From Variovorax sp. 679 (GTDB lineage Bacteria > Pseudomonadota > Gammaproteobacteria > Burkholderiales > Burkholderiaceae_C), in NCBI RefSeq assembly GCF_003952185.1, contig NZ_RXFS01000002.1, positions 124,001 through 188,000 of the forward strand: a stretch of DNA of 64,000 nt, in the 5' to 3' direction. Positions 45,378-54,607 of the stretch are shown here, in pieces. A program made the translations under genes and the position numbers. The stretch's first letter is position 1, and every line of letters starts with the position of its first letter. The notes under the pieces are model-generated. The model saw nothing but the letters and a program-made list of their open reading frames with translations. It made no database searches and was not told where the DNA came from.

Positions 45378-46016
45378 TCAGTTGCGGATGCGCTCGATGA
45401 CCTGGCCGGAGACGCGCGCCAGCGCCGCGCGCGGCACCTTGTCGGGCGCGATCTCGGCCAGCGGCTTGAGCACGAAGGCACGGTCCCGCATGCGGGGATG
45501 CGGCAGGCTCAGCGCGGGCGTGTCCTTGACCGAATTACCGTGCATCAGCAGGTCGAGGTCGAGCGTGCGCGGCGCATTGGGAAAGGGCCGCTCGCGCCCG
45601 GCCTGTTCCTCGAGCAGCTGCAGCTCGGAAAGAAAAGCCTCGGCGGTCAGGCCGGTTCGCACCGCCACGACGGCATTGATGTAGTCGGGCCCCGACGATT
45701 CGATCGGCGCGCTGCGGTAGAGCGAGGAACGCGCCGTGACCACGGTGCGTTCAATGGTGCCGATGGCGTCCATGGCCGCGCTCACCGCCGCCTGGGCGTC
45801 ACCCAGGTTGGCACCGATGGCGACGAAGGCCTGCACGGTCGGGTAGTCCTCTTTCGAACGACGCATGGCCGGGCTGCCGCCGCCCGAAGCCGCCTTGCCC
45901 GGAGGCCGGGATTGGGGACGCCGCGCGGGCGCGCCGCTCCTGGGCTTGCCTGCACCCGAAGGCGGACGCTGCGCGTTCTTCCTGCCATCGCCCTTCGGCC
46001 GGTCAGCCGCGCTCAT
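45378..46016 (-). CDS. folK: 2-amino-4-hydroxy-6-hydroxymethyldihydropteridine pyrophosphokinase
   Basis: A 212-residue HPPK. The domain from about residue 60 has AFVAIGANLGDAQAAV, ARSSLYRSAPIE, and APRTLDLDLLMHG with the ATP/metal-binding aspartates. It transfers pyrophosphate from ATP to the pterin, in folate synthesis. The first 50 residues are a basic, proline-rich extension not usual for FolK. The start is set by ATGA overlap with pcnB; a second ATG at residue 51 (MRRSKEDYP) would give the normal length and is a real alternative. Confidence 0.92.
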   Translation of the reverse strand: MSAADRPKGDGRKNAQRPPSGAGKPRSGAPARRPQSRPPGKAASGGGSPAMRRSKEDYPTVQAFVAIGANLGDAQAAVSAAMDAIGTIERTVVTARSSLYRSAPIESSGPDYINAVVAVRTGLTAEAFLSELQLLEEQAGRERPFPNAPRTLDLDLLMHGNSVKDTPALSLPHPRMRDRAFVLKPLAEIAPDKVPRAALARVSGQVIERIRN

Positions 46017-47623
46017 TCGCCTGCGGCGTTACCGCCACCCTCACCGCCGCCGCCAGGACGCGGCTTGCGCCGGCGCCGACGCTTGCGCGGCGCCACGGCT
46101 TCGCCGTCGGGCGGCACGGCCACGGTTTCGACTTCGTCCTCGTCGCTCCGGTCGGCATCCGCGGCACGGCGCGCAGCCGGTTCGCCGCGCGGCTTGGAGG
46201 GCGCAGGCGTCTCGCGCACCCGCACGCGCTGGCGCACCTTCTGTTCCTCGCGGACCTGATCCAGCAGGTCCTGGCGACGCGTGTCGTCGGCGGTGCTGAA
46301 TTCCTGCCACCACTCGGCGATCGCCTCGTTCACCTCGCCCACGTCGGCACGCAGACGCATGAAGTCGAAGGCGGCGCGGAAACGTGCCTGCTCGACCAGG
46401 CTGTAAGGCGTGGAGCCGGTGCGCTTGTCGAAACGCGGCTGCATCATCCAGATCTCGCGCATGTCGGCGGCCAGCTTGCCGCGGCCCGACACGTCACCGA
46501 TGCGGGCGTTGAACACGTCGTCGATCGCGTCCTGCAGCGCCGGGAACGGCGGCTGCGGACGCTGGCCGTTGCGGCCTTCCTGGCGCTGGGCCCAGCCGTC
46601 GCGCACGTCGGCCCACAGCACGCAGGCCAGCAGGAAGCTGGGCGCCACGGGCTTGCCTTCGCTCACGCGGCGGTCGGTATCCTGCAGGGCAGCCTTCACG
46701 AAGGGCTGGTCGGCGCGCTCCACCACCACGTCGAGCAGCGGATAGATGCCGCGGGCCAGGCCGAGCTTGTTGAGCTGCTCGACGGTCGCGATCGCGTGGC
46801 CGGTCTGCAGCAGCTTGAGCATCTCGTCGAACAGGCGGCTCTGCGGCACGTCGGCCAGCAGCTTGCTCGACTCGACCAGCGGGGCGGCCGTCTTGGCTTC
46901 CATCTTGAAGCCCAGGGCCGCGAGCTTGGCCGAGAAGCGGATGGCGCGAATGATGCGCACCGGGTCTTCGCGGTAGCGCGTGGCCGGGTCGCCGATCATG
47001 CGCAGCGTGAGCTTCTGGGCATCCTTGATGCCGTTGTGATAGTCGACCACCACCTGGTTGGCCGGGTCGTAGTACATGGCGTTCACGGTGAAGTCGCGGC
47101 GCGCCGCGTCTTCCTCCTGCGGGCCCCAGACGTTGTCGCGCAGCACGCGGCCGCTGGCGTCCACCGCGTGCTTCATGCTCGCGAGCTCGCCCTTGCTGGT
47201 GCGCTCGTTGCCCGCCACCTGCTCGGCCGCAGCGTTGTCCATGTAGGCGCGGAAGGTCGAGACCTCGATCACCTCGTGCTCGCGCCCTCGGCCGTACACC
47301 ACGTGCACGATGCGAAAGCGCCGCCCGATGATGAAGGCGCGGCGGAACAGCGACTTGACCTGCTCGGGCGTGGCGTTGGTGGCCACGTCGAAGTCCTTGG
47401 GGCGCAGCCCCAGCAGCAGGTCGCGCACCGCGCCGCCCACCACGTAGGCCTCGTAGCCGGCCTGCTGCAGCGTGGTGACCACGTTCTTCGCGCGTTCGTC
47501 GACCAGGGCCGGATCGATCCCGTGGACTTCGGCCGGCACCTCCTGGCGCTTGCCGAAGCGGCTCTTGCCCTGCGTACCGCCGGCACTCTTGCCCAGCAGC
47601 TTGTCGATGAATTTCTTGATCAT
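46013..47623 (-). CDS. pcnB: Poly(A) polymerase I
   Basis: A 536-residue class II nucleotidyltransferase. The catalytic region is VVGGAVRDLLLGLRPKDFDVAT, with the DFDV aspartates, then RRDFTVNAMYYD and REDPVRIIRAIRF. It adds 3' poly(A) tails that promote RNA decay. The C-terminus, after about residue 470, is a highly charged tail ending in a run of arginines and lysines followed by glycines, likely for RNA binding. The ATG at 47623 gives MIKKFIDKLLGK; the longer upstream frame shadows hda. Confidence 0.94.
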   Translation of the reverse strand: MIKKFIDKLLGKSAGGTQGKSRFGKRQEVPAEVHGIDPALVDERAKNVVTTLQQAGYEAYVVGGAVRDLLLGLRPKDFDVATNATPEQVKSLFRRAFIIGRRFRIVHVVYGRGREHEVIEVSTFRAYMDNAAAEQVAGNERTSKGELASMKHAVDASGRVLRDNVWGPQEEDAARRDFTVNAMYYDPANQVVVDYHNGIKDAQKLTLRMIGDPATRYREDPVRIIRAIRFSAKLAALGFKMEAKTAAPLVESSKLLADVPQSRLFDEMLKLLQTGHAIATVEQLNKLGLARGIYPLLDVVVERADQPFVKAALQDTDRRVSEGKPVAPSFLLACVLWADVRDGWAQRQEGRNGQRPQPPFPALQDAIDDVFNARIGDVSGRGKLAADMREIWMMQPRFDKRTGSTPYSLVEQARFRAAFDFMRLRADVGEVNEAIAEWWQEFSTADDTRRQDLLDQVREEQKVRQRVRVRETPAPSKPRGEPAARRAADADRSDEDEVETVAVPPDGEAVAPRKRRRRRKPRPGGGGEGGGNAAGE

Positions 47624-47652
47624 TGTTTGGTTGGAAGCTCTTGGTCGCTCTT

Positions 47653-48339
47653 TTATTCGTTCTCGAGCATGGAGCGGATCAGCGGAATGGTGATCGCGCG
47701 TTGCGTCTGCAGGGCGTAGCCGTCGAGCTGCGTGAGCAGCTCCATCAGGCTGCCGAGGTCGCGGCTGAAGCGGTGCAGCATGTAGTCGAGCACGTCGTCG
47801 GACAGCATCACGCCGCGCGCATCGGCGGCCTGGCGCAGCACCGCGCGGCGTTCGCTTTCGCTCAGCACCTGCAGGTGGAACACATGGCCCCAGCCGAGGC
47901 GGGTGCGCAGGTCTTCGCGAAGCGGCAGGTCGGCCGGCGGCAAGGCGCCGGCGGCGACCACGCCGCGCTGCAGGGTCTGGGCGTTGACGAACCAGTTGAA
48001 GGCCGCGTGCTGCTGCACGGCGGTGTAGAGGTGCACGTCGTCGAGCAGGACGGCGCCCCAGCGCTCGTCGAACTCGGGCGGCTCCAGCAGGCCGGCATGC
48101 AGCCAGCCCACGCTGGCGCCCTGCTCGCGCAGTGCGACGCGCACCGATTCGAGCAGATGGGTCTTGCCGCTGCCGCCGTCGCCCCACAGGTAGGTTGGCA
48201 CCGGCGAGTGCAGCGCGGGGCTGCCGGCGCCGCCCACCCACACTTGCAGATGGCGCAGCGCCGCCTCGTTGGGGCCGGCGAAAAAGGCGTCGAAGCTGGG
48301 GCCCGTCGCAATGCCGATATCGAGCGCGAGCTGTTTCAT
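47653..48339 (-). CDS. hda: DnaA regulatory inactivator Hda
   Basis: A 228-residue DnaA-like AAA+ protein without a DNA-binding domain. It opens MKQLALDIGI, with the clamp-binding QLALDI motif, and has Walker A GDGGSGKTHL, Walker B VLLDDVHL. With the sliding clamp it promotes hydrolysis of DnaA-bound ATP. Lacking a good Shine-Dalgarno, the start may instead be five codons upstream (ATG at 48354, MNLPG). It precedes pcnB by 29 bases and is divergent from purM. Confidence 0.93.
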   Translation of the reverse strand: MKQLALDIGIATGPSFDAFFAGPNEAALRHLQVWVGGAGSPALHSPVPTYLWGDGGSGKTHLLESVRVALREQGASVGWLHAGLLEPPEFDERWGAVLLDDVHLYTAVQQHAAFNWFVNAQTLQRGVVAAGALPPADLPLREDLRTRLGWGHVFHLQVLSESERRAVLRQAADARGVMLSDDVLDYMLHRFSRDLGSLMELLTQLDGYALQTQRAITIPLIRSMLENE

Positions 48340-48468
48340 CCCGGGAAGGTTCATGGAGGGGGCCGCGAGGGCCCTTAAAATCATCAGGAATTCTATCGGC
48401 CCGGCCAACATGGTTACCGGCGCCCCTTCCGCCCCCACTCTTTGCGTCCCTCCCGACCTCGACCACCC

Positions 48469-49509
48469 ATGACTTCCTCCACGCCCACCCCGCTCAGCTA
48501 CAAGGACGCCGGTGTCGACATCGATGCAGGCGACGCCCTGGTCGACCGCATCAAGCCGCTGGCCAAGAAGACCCTGCGCGAAGGCGTGCTGGCCGGCATC
48601 GGCGGCTTCGGCGCTCTGTTCGAGGTGCCCAAGCGCTACAAGGAACCCGTGCTGGTCAGCGGCACCGACGGCGTGGGCACCAAGCTCAAGCTGGCCTTCG
48701 AATGGAACATGCACGACACGGTCGGCATCGACCTGGTGGCCATGAGCGTCAACGACGTGCTGGTTCAGGGCGCCGAGCCCCTGTTCTTCCTCGACTACTT
48801 CGCCTGCGGCAAGCTGGACGTGGACACGGCCGCGGCCGTGGTCGGCGGCATCGCCCGCGGCTGCGAGCTCTCGGGCTGCGCGCTGATCGGCGGCGAAACC
48901 GCCGAAATGCCCGGCATGTACCCGGCCGGCGAATACGACCTGGCGGGCTTCGCGGTCGGCGCGGTCGAGAAATCGAAGATCCTCACGGGCCAGAACGTCA
49001 AGCCCGGCGACGTGGTCCTGGGCCTGGCCTCGGCCGGCGTGCACTCCAACGGCTTCAGCCTGGTTCGCAAGGTGATCGAGCGCGCCGGCGCAGACCTCCC
49101 CGCCACGCTGGACGGCAAGCCTTTCCGCGAAGCCGTGATGGAGCCCACCCACCTCTACGTGAAGCCCGTGCTCGAGGCGCTGGGCAAGCACCCGATCAAG
49201 GCGCTGGCCCACATCACCGGCGGCGGCCTGCTCGAGAACATCCCGCGCGTGCTGCCCGAGGGCACGGCCGCCCACCTGAAGAAGGGCAGTTGGCCCCAGA
49301 CCGAGCTGTTCGCCTGGCTGCAGAAGGTGGCCGGCATCGACGACATCGAGATGAACCGCACCTTCAACAACGGCATCGGCATGGTGGTCGTGATCGACGC
49401 GGCCGAAGCCGCCGCCTGCGCCTCCACGCTGGGCGCCGCCGGTGAAACGGTGTACGAGATCGGCACGATCGCCGAGCGCGGCGAAGGCGCGGCAGTGGTC
49501 GTCGGCTGA
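48469..49509 (+). CDS. purM: Phosphoribosylformylglycinamidine cyclo-ligase (AIR synthetase)
   Basis: A 346-residue AIR synthetase. It has [52 protein letters not shown] and the C-terminal [16 protein letters not shown]. It closes the imidazole ring in purine synthesis using ATP. On the plus strand, TAAAAT (48376-48381) upstream could be its -10; no good -35 was found. It is divergent from hda, with the permease gene following after 53 bases. Confidence 0.96.
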   Translation: MTSSTPTPLSYKDAGVDIDAGDALVDRIKPLAKKTLREGVLAGIGGFGALFEVPKRYKEPVLVSGTDGVGTKLKLAFEWNMHDTVGIDLVAMSVNDVLVQGAEPLFFLDYFACGKLDVDTAAAVVGGIARGCELSGCALIGGETAEMPGMYPAGEYDLAGFAVGAVEKSKILTGQNVKPGDVVLGLASAGVHSNGFSLVRKVIERAGADLPATLDGKPFREAVMEPTHLYVKPVLEALGKHPIKALAHITGGGLLENIPRVLPEGTAAHLKKGSWPQTELFAWLQKVAGIDDIEMNRTFNNGIGMVVVIDAAEAAACASTLGAAGETVYEIGTIAERGEGAAVVVG

Positions 49510-49562
49510 GCGCCGGCTGCTCCGTCCACAAGCACCGACGAACCGAGCACGCGACGCACCGG

Positions 49563-50654
49563 ATGGCCAACAAGCCGCAGCCCGCCACCACCGCCGCTCC
49601 GACGGCCCCCACCATCCGCCCCGCGGCCTCGCGCGGCGTGACGATCGCCAGCTACCTGCTGATGCTGGCAACCTTGCTGCTGGTGATGTGGGAGCACCTG
49701 TTGCCCGGCCTGCTCTGCGTGTGCATCGGCTTCCTCGTTACCCGTTGGCTCGCGCGCCTGCTGGCCTCCGGGCTGCGGCGCATTCCGGCGCTGGCCAAGA
49801 GGCCCGGCAGCGCCGACGGCTGGGCCGGCGTGCTGGCCGTCACCGTGGTGCTGCTGGCGCCGATCGCGCTGGTCACGCTGGCGCTTTCGCAAGCCCGCGA
49901 ATACATCGTCGACGCGCCCGACCAGTACCGAGAACTGCTCGACTACACGGCGCGCACGGTGCTGGAGCTGCGCTCCAAGCTGCCGGTCGAGATCGCGGTC
50001 TACCTGCCCGAGGGCGCAGCCGAGGTCCAGCGCGTGATTGCCAACTACCTGCGCGCGCAGGCCGGCTCGCTGGCCGTGGCCGGCCGGGCGTGGCTGCACG
50101 GCATTCTCTTTTCGTACGTGGGCCTGATCGTGGGCGGACTGGCCGCCGTGGCGCACGCGCCGTCACGGCGCCTGCCGCTGGCCGACCAACTGCACCAGCG
50201 CGTGCAGACCTTCGGCGAGGCTTTCGCCCAGATCGTGGCGGCCCAGTTCTGGATCGCGGCCTTCAACACGCTGCTCACGGCCATCTTCCTGCTGTTCATC
50301 ATGCCGCTGTGGGACGCACACCTTCCCTACACGCCGGCACTCATCACCCTCACCTTCCTGGCCGGGCTGGTGCCCATCGTGGGCAACCTGGTCTGCAACT
50401 CGGTCATCACGCTGGTGGGGCTGTCGGTGTCGCCGGTCACCGCGGCGGCGTGCCTGATCTTCCTGATCGTGATCCACAAGGCCGAGTACGTCATCAACGC
50501 CAAGGTGGTCGGCGCCCGCACGCAAATGAGCGTGTGGGAGCTGCTGGCCGTGATGTTCGTGGCCGAGGCGGTGTTCGGGCCGGCCGGGCTGGTGGCGGCG
50601 CCGCTGTACTACGCGTACCTGAAGAAAGAGCTGCAGGCGGCGCGGCTGGTCTGA
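49563..50654 (+). CDS. AI-2E family (UPF0118) membrane transporter
   Basis: A 363-residue membrane protein of the AI-2E/TqsA/PerM family. Two hydrophobic hairpins at residues 25-85 are followed by a hydrophilic region and then by five or six helices; LAGLVPIVGNLVCNSVITLVG and FVAEAVFGPAGLVAAPLYYAYLK are family marks. Homologues export small molecules; specificity is unknown. Its place after purM and opposite hda is common in this bacterial group. Confidence 0.88.
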   Translation: MANKPQPATTAAPTAPTIRPAASRGVTIASYLLMLATLLLVMWEHLLPGLLCVCIGFLVTRWLARLLASGLRRIPALAKRPGSADGWAGVLAVTVVLLAPIALVTLALSQAREYIVDAPDQYRELLDYTARTVLELRSKLPVEIAVYLPEGAAEVQRVIANYLRAQAGSLAVAGRAWLHGILFSYVGLIVGGLAAVAHAPSRRLPLADQLHQRVQTFGEAFAQIVAAQFWIAAFNTLLTAIFLLFIMPLWDAHLPYTPALITLTFLAGLVPIVGNLVCNSVITLVGLSVSPVTAAACLIFLIVIHKAEYVINAKVVGARTQMSVWELLAVMFVAEAVFGPAGLVAAPLYYAYLKKELQAARLV

Positions 50655-50779
50655 GGGGCTCGGCCGGACACCGGGCGATGTCCTGATCTGATCGATTCTG
50701 GTCCGGCCGCGAACGGACTGCGCGCTGGCAAGACAGAAGAATAGGCGGCATCATCCACTTTGCCTCTGCGAGCCCCGCC

Positions 50780-51340
50780 ATGAAGACCTGTCTGATTGTG
50801 ATCGACGCCCAGGAGTCGTTCCGCCAGCGCGCGTACTGGAACGAGCGCCTGGCTGCGCCGTACTTCGCCGCCCAGAACGCGCTGATCGAAGGCTGCGCCG
50901 CCGCCGGCGTGCCGATCGTGCGGGTCTTCCACACCGACGAGCCCTCCGACGCCAGCAACCCCTTTGCCGTCGAATCGGGCCATGTCCATCCCATCGACGG
51001 TCTCGCCGCCTTCGACGCAGCGGCCACCTTCACCAAGCACCGCCACAGCGCGCTGGTCAACAGCGGGCTGGACGTGTGGCTCACGCAGAACGGGATCGGC
51101 CGGCTGATCGTGAGCGGCATCCGCACCGAGCAGTGCTGCGAAACCACCACCCGTCACGCCTCCGACCTGGGCTGGGAGGTCGACTACGTCACCGACGCCA
51201 CCCTCACCTTCGACATGAAGCACCCCGACGGCAGCCCGCTCGCGGCCGCCGACATCAAGGCCCGCACGGCCGCCGTGCTGCATGGCCGCTTCGCCACCGT
51301 CTGCACCGTGGCGCAAGCGCTCGAGCACGCCGTGGCGTGA
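50780..51340 (+). CDS. Isochorismatase-family cysteine hydrolase
   Basis: A 186-residue protein with the catalytic triad of the family: D9 (IVIDAQESF), K86 (TFTKHRHSA) and C119 in RTEQCCETTTRHA. A cis-peptide region VSGIRTEQC precedes the cysteine. Such enzymes hydrolyse amides, ureides or isochorismate; N-carbamoyl substrates and nicotinamide are possible. First gene of an operon with two DJ-1/PfpI-fold genes; the next gene starts 5 bases after its stop. Confidence 0.88.
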   Translation: MKTCLIVIDAQESFRQRAYWNERLAAPYFAAQNALIEGCAAAGVPIVRVFHTDEPSDASNPFAVESGHVHPIDGLAAFDAAATFTKHRHSALVNSGLDVWLTQNGIGRLIVSGIRTEQCCETTTRHASDLGWEVDYVTDATLTFDMKHPDGSPLAAADIKARTAAVLHGRFATVCTVAQALEHAVA

Positions 51341-51345
51341 ACGGC

Positions 51346-51975
51346 ATGAGCCTGCGCGTACTCATCCTCGCCTTCGACGGCGTCGAAGCGCTCGACTTCG
51401 CCGGCCCCTTCGAGGTATTCACCACCGCGAGCCGCGTCAGCCAGCGGATGCAGCCGGGTACGGCGGCGCCGTTCGATGTCGCATCGGTGGCCCAAGCGGC
51501 ACGCGGCCAGCCGGTTCGGGCTCGCGCCGGCCTGCAGTTGCTGGCGAACCATACGCTGGCCGACAGCCCGAAGGCCGACGTGTTGATCGTCCCCGGCGGC
51601 GTGGTCGATGTGCCGATGGCCAGCCCCGACACGCTGCGCTGGATCGCCGACCAGGCAGCCAGCGCACAGATCGTCGCCTCGGTCTGCACCGGCGCCTTCC
51701 TGCTGGCCGAAAGCGGCGTGGTGACGAACGACCCGGTCACCACCCACTGGGAAGACACCGCCGACCTGCGCGAGCGCTTTCCCTCGCTCGACGTGCGCGA
51801 CGGCGTACGCTGGGTCGACAACGGCCACATCGTCAGCTCCGCAGGCATCAGCGCCGGCATCGACATGAGCCTGCACCTTGTCGAGCGGCTGGCCGGGCGC
51901 GAACTGGCCGAGCGCACCGCGCGCCAGATGGACTACGAATGGAACCGCAACCCCAGCCACCCCTCATCCGCGTAG
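51346..51975 (+). CDS. DJ-1/PfpI-family protein (GATase1-like)
   Basis: A 209-residue protein with the DJ-1/PfpI fold and C114 in ASVCTGAFLLAESG, the nucleophile elbow. The start MSLRVLILAFDGVEALDFAGPFEVF is like that of GlxA-type regulators but no AraC domain follows. A GTG overlapping the previous stop is an alternative start. It overlaps the next gene by 37 bases. It may be an isonitrile hydratase or glyoxalase-like enzyme; the activity cannot be fixed. Confidence 0.8.
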   Translation: MSLRVLILAFDGVEALDFAGPFEVFTTASRVSQRMQPGTAAPFDVASVAQAARGQPVRARAGLQLLANHTLADSPKADVLIVPGGVVDVPMASPDTLRWIADQAASAQIVASVCTGAFLLAESGVVTNDPVTTHWEDTADLRERFPSLDVRDGVRWVDNGHIVSSAGISAGIDMSLHLVERLAGRELAERTARQMDYEWNRNPSHPSSA

Positions 51976-52943
51976 TCTTCGTCCTCCTGCCCGGCAGCCT
52001 CGTGCTCGACTGGGCCGGTCCGGCCGAGGCGCTGCGCATCGCCAACCAGCGGCTGCGCGCCATGGGCCAGCCCGAGCGCTTCGCCATCGAGTTCGCGAGC
52101 CCGCGGCAGACGGCGATGGGTTCGGTCGGCGTCGCGCTGGCCGGGCTCTCGCCCTTGCCGGTGCAATGGGACGGCCCGGGCTGGGTCGTCCTGGTCGGAC
52201 TGCCCGGCGACTCCATCGCCATCGACAACCCCGAGACGCAAGACCTGCTGCACTGGCTGCGGGGCCAGCGCTTCGAGCGCGGCCGGCTGGAGCTGGTGAC
52301 GATCTGTGCCGGCGCGGTGCTGGCGGCGCATGCCGGCGCACTGGCCGGGCGGCGCGCGACCACGCACCACCATCACCTGGGCGAACTGCGCACCGTCGAG
52401 CCGCGCTGCGAGGTGGTGAGCAACCGCGTGTTCGTGATCGACCCGCCGCTCTACAGCAGCGCGGGCGTGACCACCGGCATCGACCTGATCCTGCACCGCA
52501 TCGCCGAGCTGTGCGGCGAAGCGCTCGCGGCGCAGGTCGCGCAGACCATGGTGGTGGCGCTGCGGCGCGGCCCGCAGGACCCGGAACTGTCGCCCTTCCT
52601 CGCCTACCGCAACCACCTGCATGCCGCGCTGCATCGCGTGCAGGACGCGGTCAGCGAACAGCCGCAGGCCGACTGGAGCGTGCCGCGCATGGCCGAGGTG
52701 GCGCACACCTCGGCGCGGCATCTCACGCGGCTGTTTGTCGAGCATGCGGGCGTCGCGCCGCTGGCCTACCTGCGACGGCTGCGGCTGGCGGTAGCGCAGC
52801 TGGCACTGGCCTCAGGCGCGAGCGTCACCCGGGCGGCGGAGCAGTCGGGCTTCGGCTCCGACACCCAGCTGCGCCGCGCGTGGCACCAGTTCGGGCTACC
52901 GGGATCGCCTTCGGAAGCGGGCTCGACGCCCTCCCGAACCTGA
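51939..52943 (+). CDS. GlxA-type transcriptional regulator (DJ-1 domain plus AraC HTH)
   Basis: A 334-residue regulator. Residues 10-175 form a DJ-1/PfpI domain (VFVLLPGSLVLDWAGPAEAL; cysteine in VTICAGAVLA). Residues from about 235 are an AraC/XylS double helix-turn-helix, with MAEVAHTSARHLTRLFVEHAG and the conserved second HTH near the end (VTRAAEQSGFGSDTQLRRAW). It is likely the activator of its own operon. The start ATG lies 37 bases inside the previous gene. Start placement gives the usual length. Confidence 0.87.
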   Translation: MEPQPQPPLIRVVFVLLPGSLVLDWAGPAEALRIANQRLRAMGQPERFAIEFASPRQTAMGSVGVALAGLSPLPVQWDGPGWVVLVGLPGDSIAIDNPETQDLLHWLRGQRFERGRLELVTICAGAVLAAHAGALAGRRATTHHHHLGELRTVEPRCEVVSNRVFVIDPPLYSSAGVTTGIDLILHRIAELCGEALAAQVAQTMVVALRRGPQDPELSPFLAYRNHLHAALHRVQDAVSEQPQADWSVPRMAEVAHTSARHLTRLFVEHAGVAPLAYLRRLRLAVAQLALASGASVTRAAEQSGFGSDTQLRRAWHQFGLPGSPSEAGSTPSRT

Positions 52944-52952
52944 CGCTGCCGT

Positions 52953-54569
52953 TCAGTGCCAGACGCCGGCAGGCGCCGGGCCAGGCACGCGCAGCAGCCT
53001 GTCGTCGCCGACCTCGAGCAGCCGGTTGGCTGCATAGCTGTTCTGCGAATCGGGCTCGAGCGCCGCGCTGACCAGCGGCGACAGCGGCTGCGCCAGCGAC
53101 ACGTAGAAGGCGCCCGGCTGCACGACCGCACGGCCGTGGCGCAAGCGCACGCGGAAGGAGCGGATCGCCTCGCCGTCCTCGATGGCACCGCGCGCGTCCT
53201 GCCGCTGGCCGTCGGCCTGCGAGAGGATTTCGTAGCGTTCCACCGACCACGGCGCCGCGCTGTCGATGCGCTCCACGCGCACGCCCAGCATCTGCAGGCG
53301 CTGCACGGCCACGGTTTCGCTGGCCGCGAGCAGATAGCCGCAAGGACGCGGACGGGCATTGGCAACCTTGAGCGGCTCGGCGGAGCGCCAGTCGACGTCG
53401 ATGGCCTTGTCTTCGCCGGTCTTCGCATCGAGGAAATCGAGCCGCTGCTTCGTCGGCGTCTGCCAGGCCTCGACCACCAGGTCGCCGCGGCACGCATCGG
53501 CCTTCGCGCGCTGGCCGGCCTGCGCGGTGAGCTGCATCAGCGCCGGCCCCTGCTTCGCGGCCGTCTCGATGACGGTACTGGCGGCCAGCACCTGCGTATG
53601 CACGCGGCGCGCGAAATGCGCGCGCCCGAGCCCCACGCCGCGCACTTCGAGCAGCAGGCTCACGGCCTGGTGCAGTGCGCTCACGTTGCGGCCGGTGTCG
53701 GGCTGCACACCACCCATCGACACGGTGCGGTCTTCCGACTTGCCGCCGGAGGTGGTGTGGTACTTGAAGCCCTGCAGCCCCGCCTGCACGAACGCGGCCT
53801 GGATGGCATCGACGTAGTCGCGCTGCGCGCTCGCCGCGATGGCCGGGTCGAGGTTGCCGACGGTGGCGGGCTGCAGCAGGCCGTCGTACTTCATGACCGC
53901 ACCGAACTTCTCGATCCAGCGTCCACCGACGGTGAACTCGTGCAGGTCGAGCACCACCTGCGGCTTGTAGAACAGCGTGGCGGCCGCGAGCATGCGCGCT
54001 TCGGGCGTGCGCAGCAGCAGGTGGTCGCGGTTCACGTCGATGCCGTTGGCCGTGACGCGGGTGAAGCGATCGGCGCCATCGGGGTTGCCGCGCGGCACCA
54101 GCACGAGGTTCACCTTCTTCAGCAGCGCGGAGCCCGGCTCGCTGGCGAACTTCTGTGCGAGCGCCAGCACCGCCTCGCCGCCGGCCGGCTCGTTGCCGTG
54201 CTGCTGGCCGATCACCATCACGGTGGGGCGGGCGGGATCGATGCGGCCCTGCTCGGCCAGCACCACCAGCGGCATCTCGCGCCCCTGCTGCGACAGGCCC
54301 AGGCGCTCGACGCGCACGTTCGGCGACTGGCGCGCGAGATCGCTCAGGAAGGCCTGCACTTCGGCGTGCGAGGGAAAGTCGGTGCGCCCGTCGCGAAAGC
54401 CCGGCGTGGCATAGCTCACCGGCGGATCGGGAAAACGCGCAGCAATGGCGGGCGGCTCGACCCACACCTTGGCGGGATCGAACTGGGCCAGGGCCGAGGC
54501 GGCCGGCAGCAGGGCCAGGCCGGAGACGCACAGGAGGCGGAAAGAGGGGGTGCGCAGCATGGCGCGCAT
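52953..54569 (-). CDS. M14-family zinc carboxypeptidase, secreted
   Basis: A 538-residue protein. A signal peptide of about 28 residues (LLCVSGLALLPAASALA) sends it to the periplasm. The M14 zinc site is H124 and E127 in GQQHGNEPAG, a later histidine in VLDLHEF, and the catalytic glutamate probably in LLEVRG. The region PRGNPDGADRFTR carries the substrate-binding arginines. The last 180 residues form an extra domain. Carboxypeptidases of this kind trim peptides or peptidoglycan. GGAGG precedes the start; ATG at 54560 is a close alternative. Confidence 0.87.
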   Translation of the reverse strand: MRAMLRTPSFRLLCVSGLALLPAASALAQFDPAKVWVEPPAIAARFPDPPVSYATPGFRDGRTDFPSHAEVQAFLSDLARQSPNVRVERLGLSQQGREMPLVVLAEQGRIDPARPTVMVIGQQHGNEPAGGEAVLALAQKFASEPGSALLKKVNLVLVPRGNPDGADRFTRVTANGIDVNRDHLLLRTPEARMLAAATLFYKPQVVLDLHEFTVGGRWIEKFGAVMKYDGLLQPATVGNLDPAIAASAQRDYVDAIQAAFVQAGLQGFKYHTTSGGKSEDRTVSMGGVQPDTGRNVSALHQAVSLLLEVRGVGLGRAHFARRVHTQVLAASTVIETAAKQGPALMQLTAQAGQRAKADACRGDLVVEAWQTPTKQRLDFLDAKTGEDKAIDVDWRSAEPLKVANARPRPCGYLLAASETVAVQRLQMLGVRVERIDSAAPWSVERYEILSQADGQRQDARGAIEDGEAIRSFRVRLRHGRAVVQPGAFYVSLAQPLSPLVSAALEPDSQNSYAANRLLEVGDDRLLRVPGPAPAGVWH

Positions 54570-54607
54570 TTTCCTCCCGCGCGGCCCGCGGCAGATTCAG
54601 GTGTCGT

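Noticed and set aside
50661..50709. Inverted arms CGGCCGGAC and GTCCGGCCG after the AI-2E permease gene
   Set aside because: The 31-base loop is large and no T-run follows; it could be a weak transcript end but not a supportable terminator.
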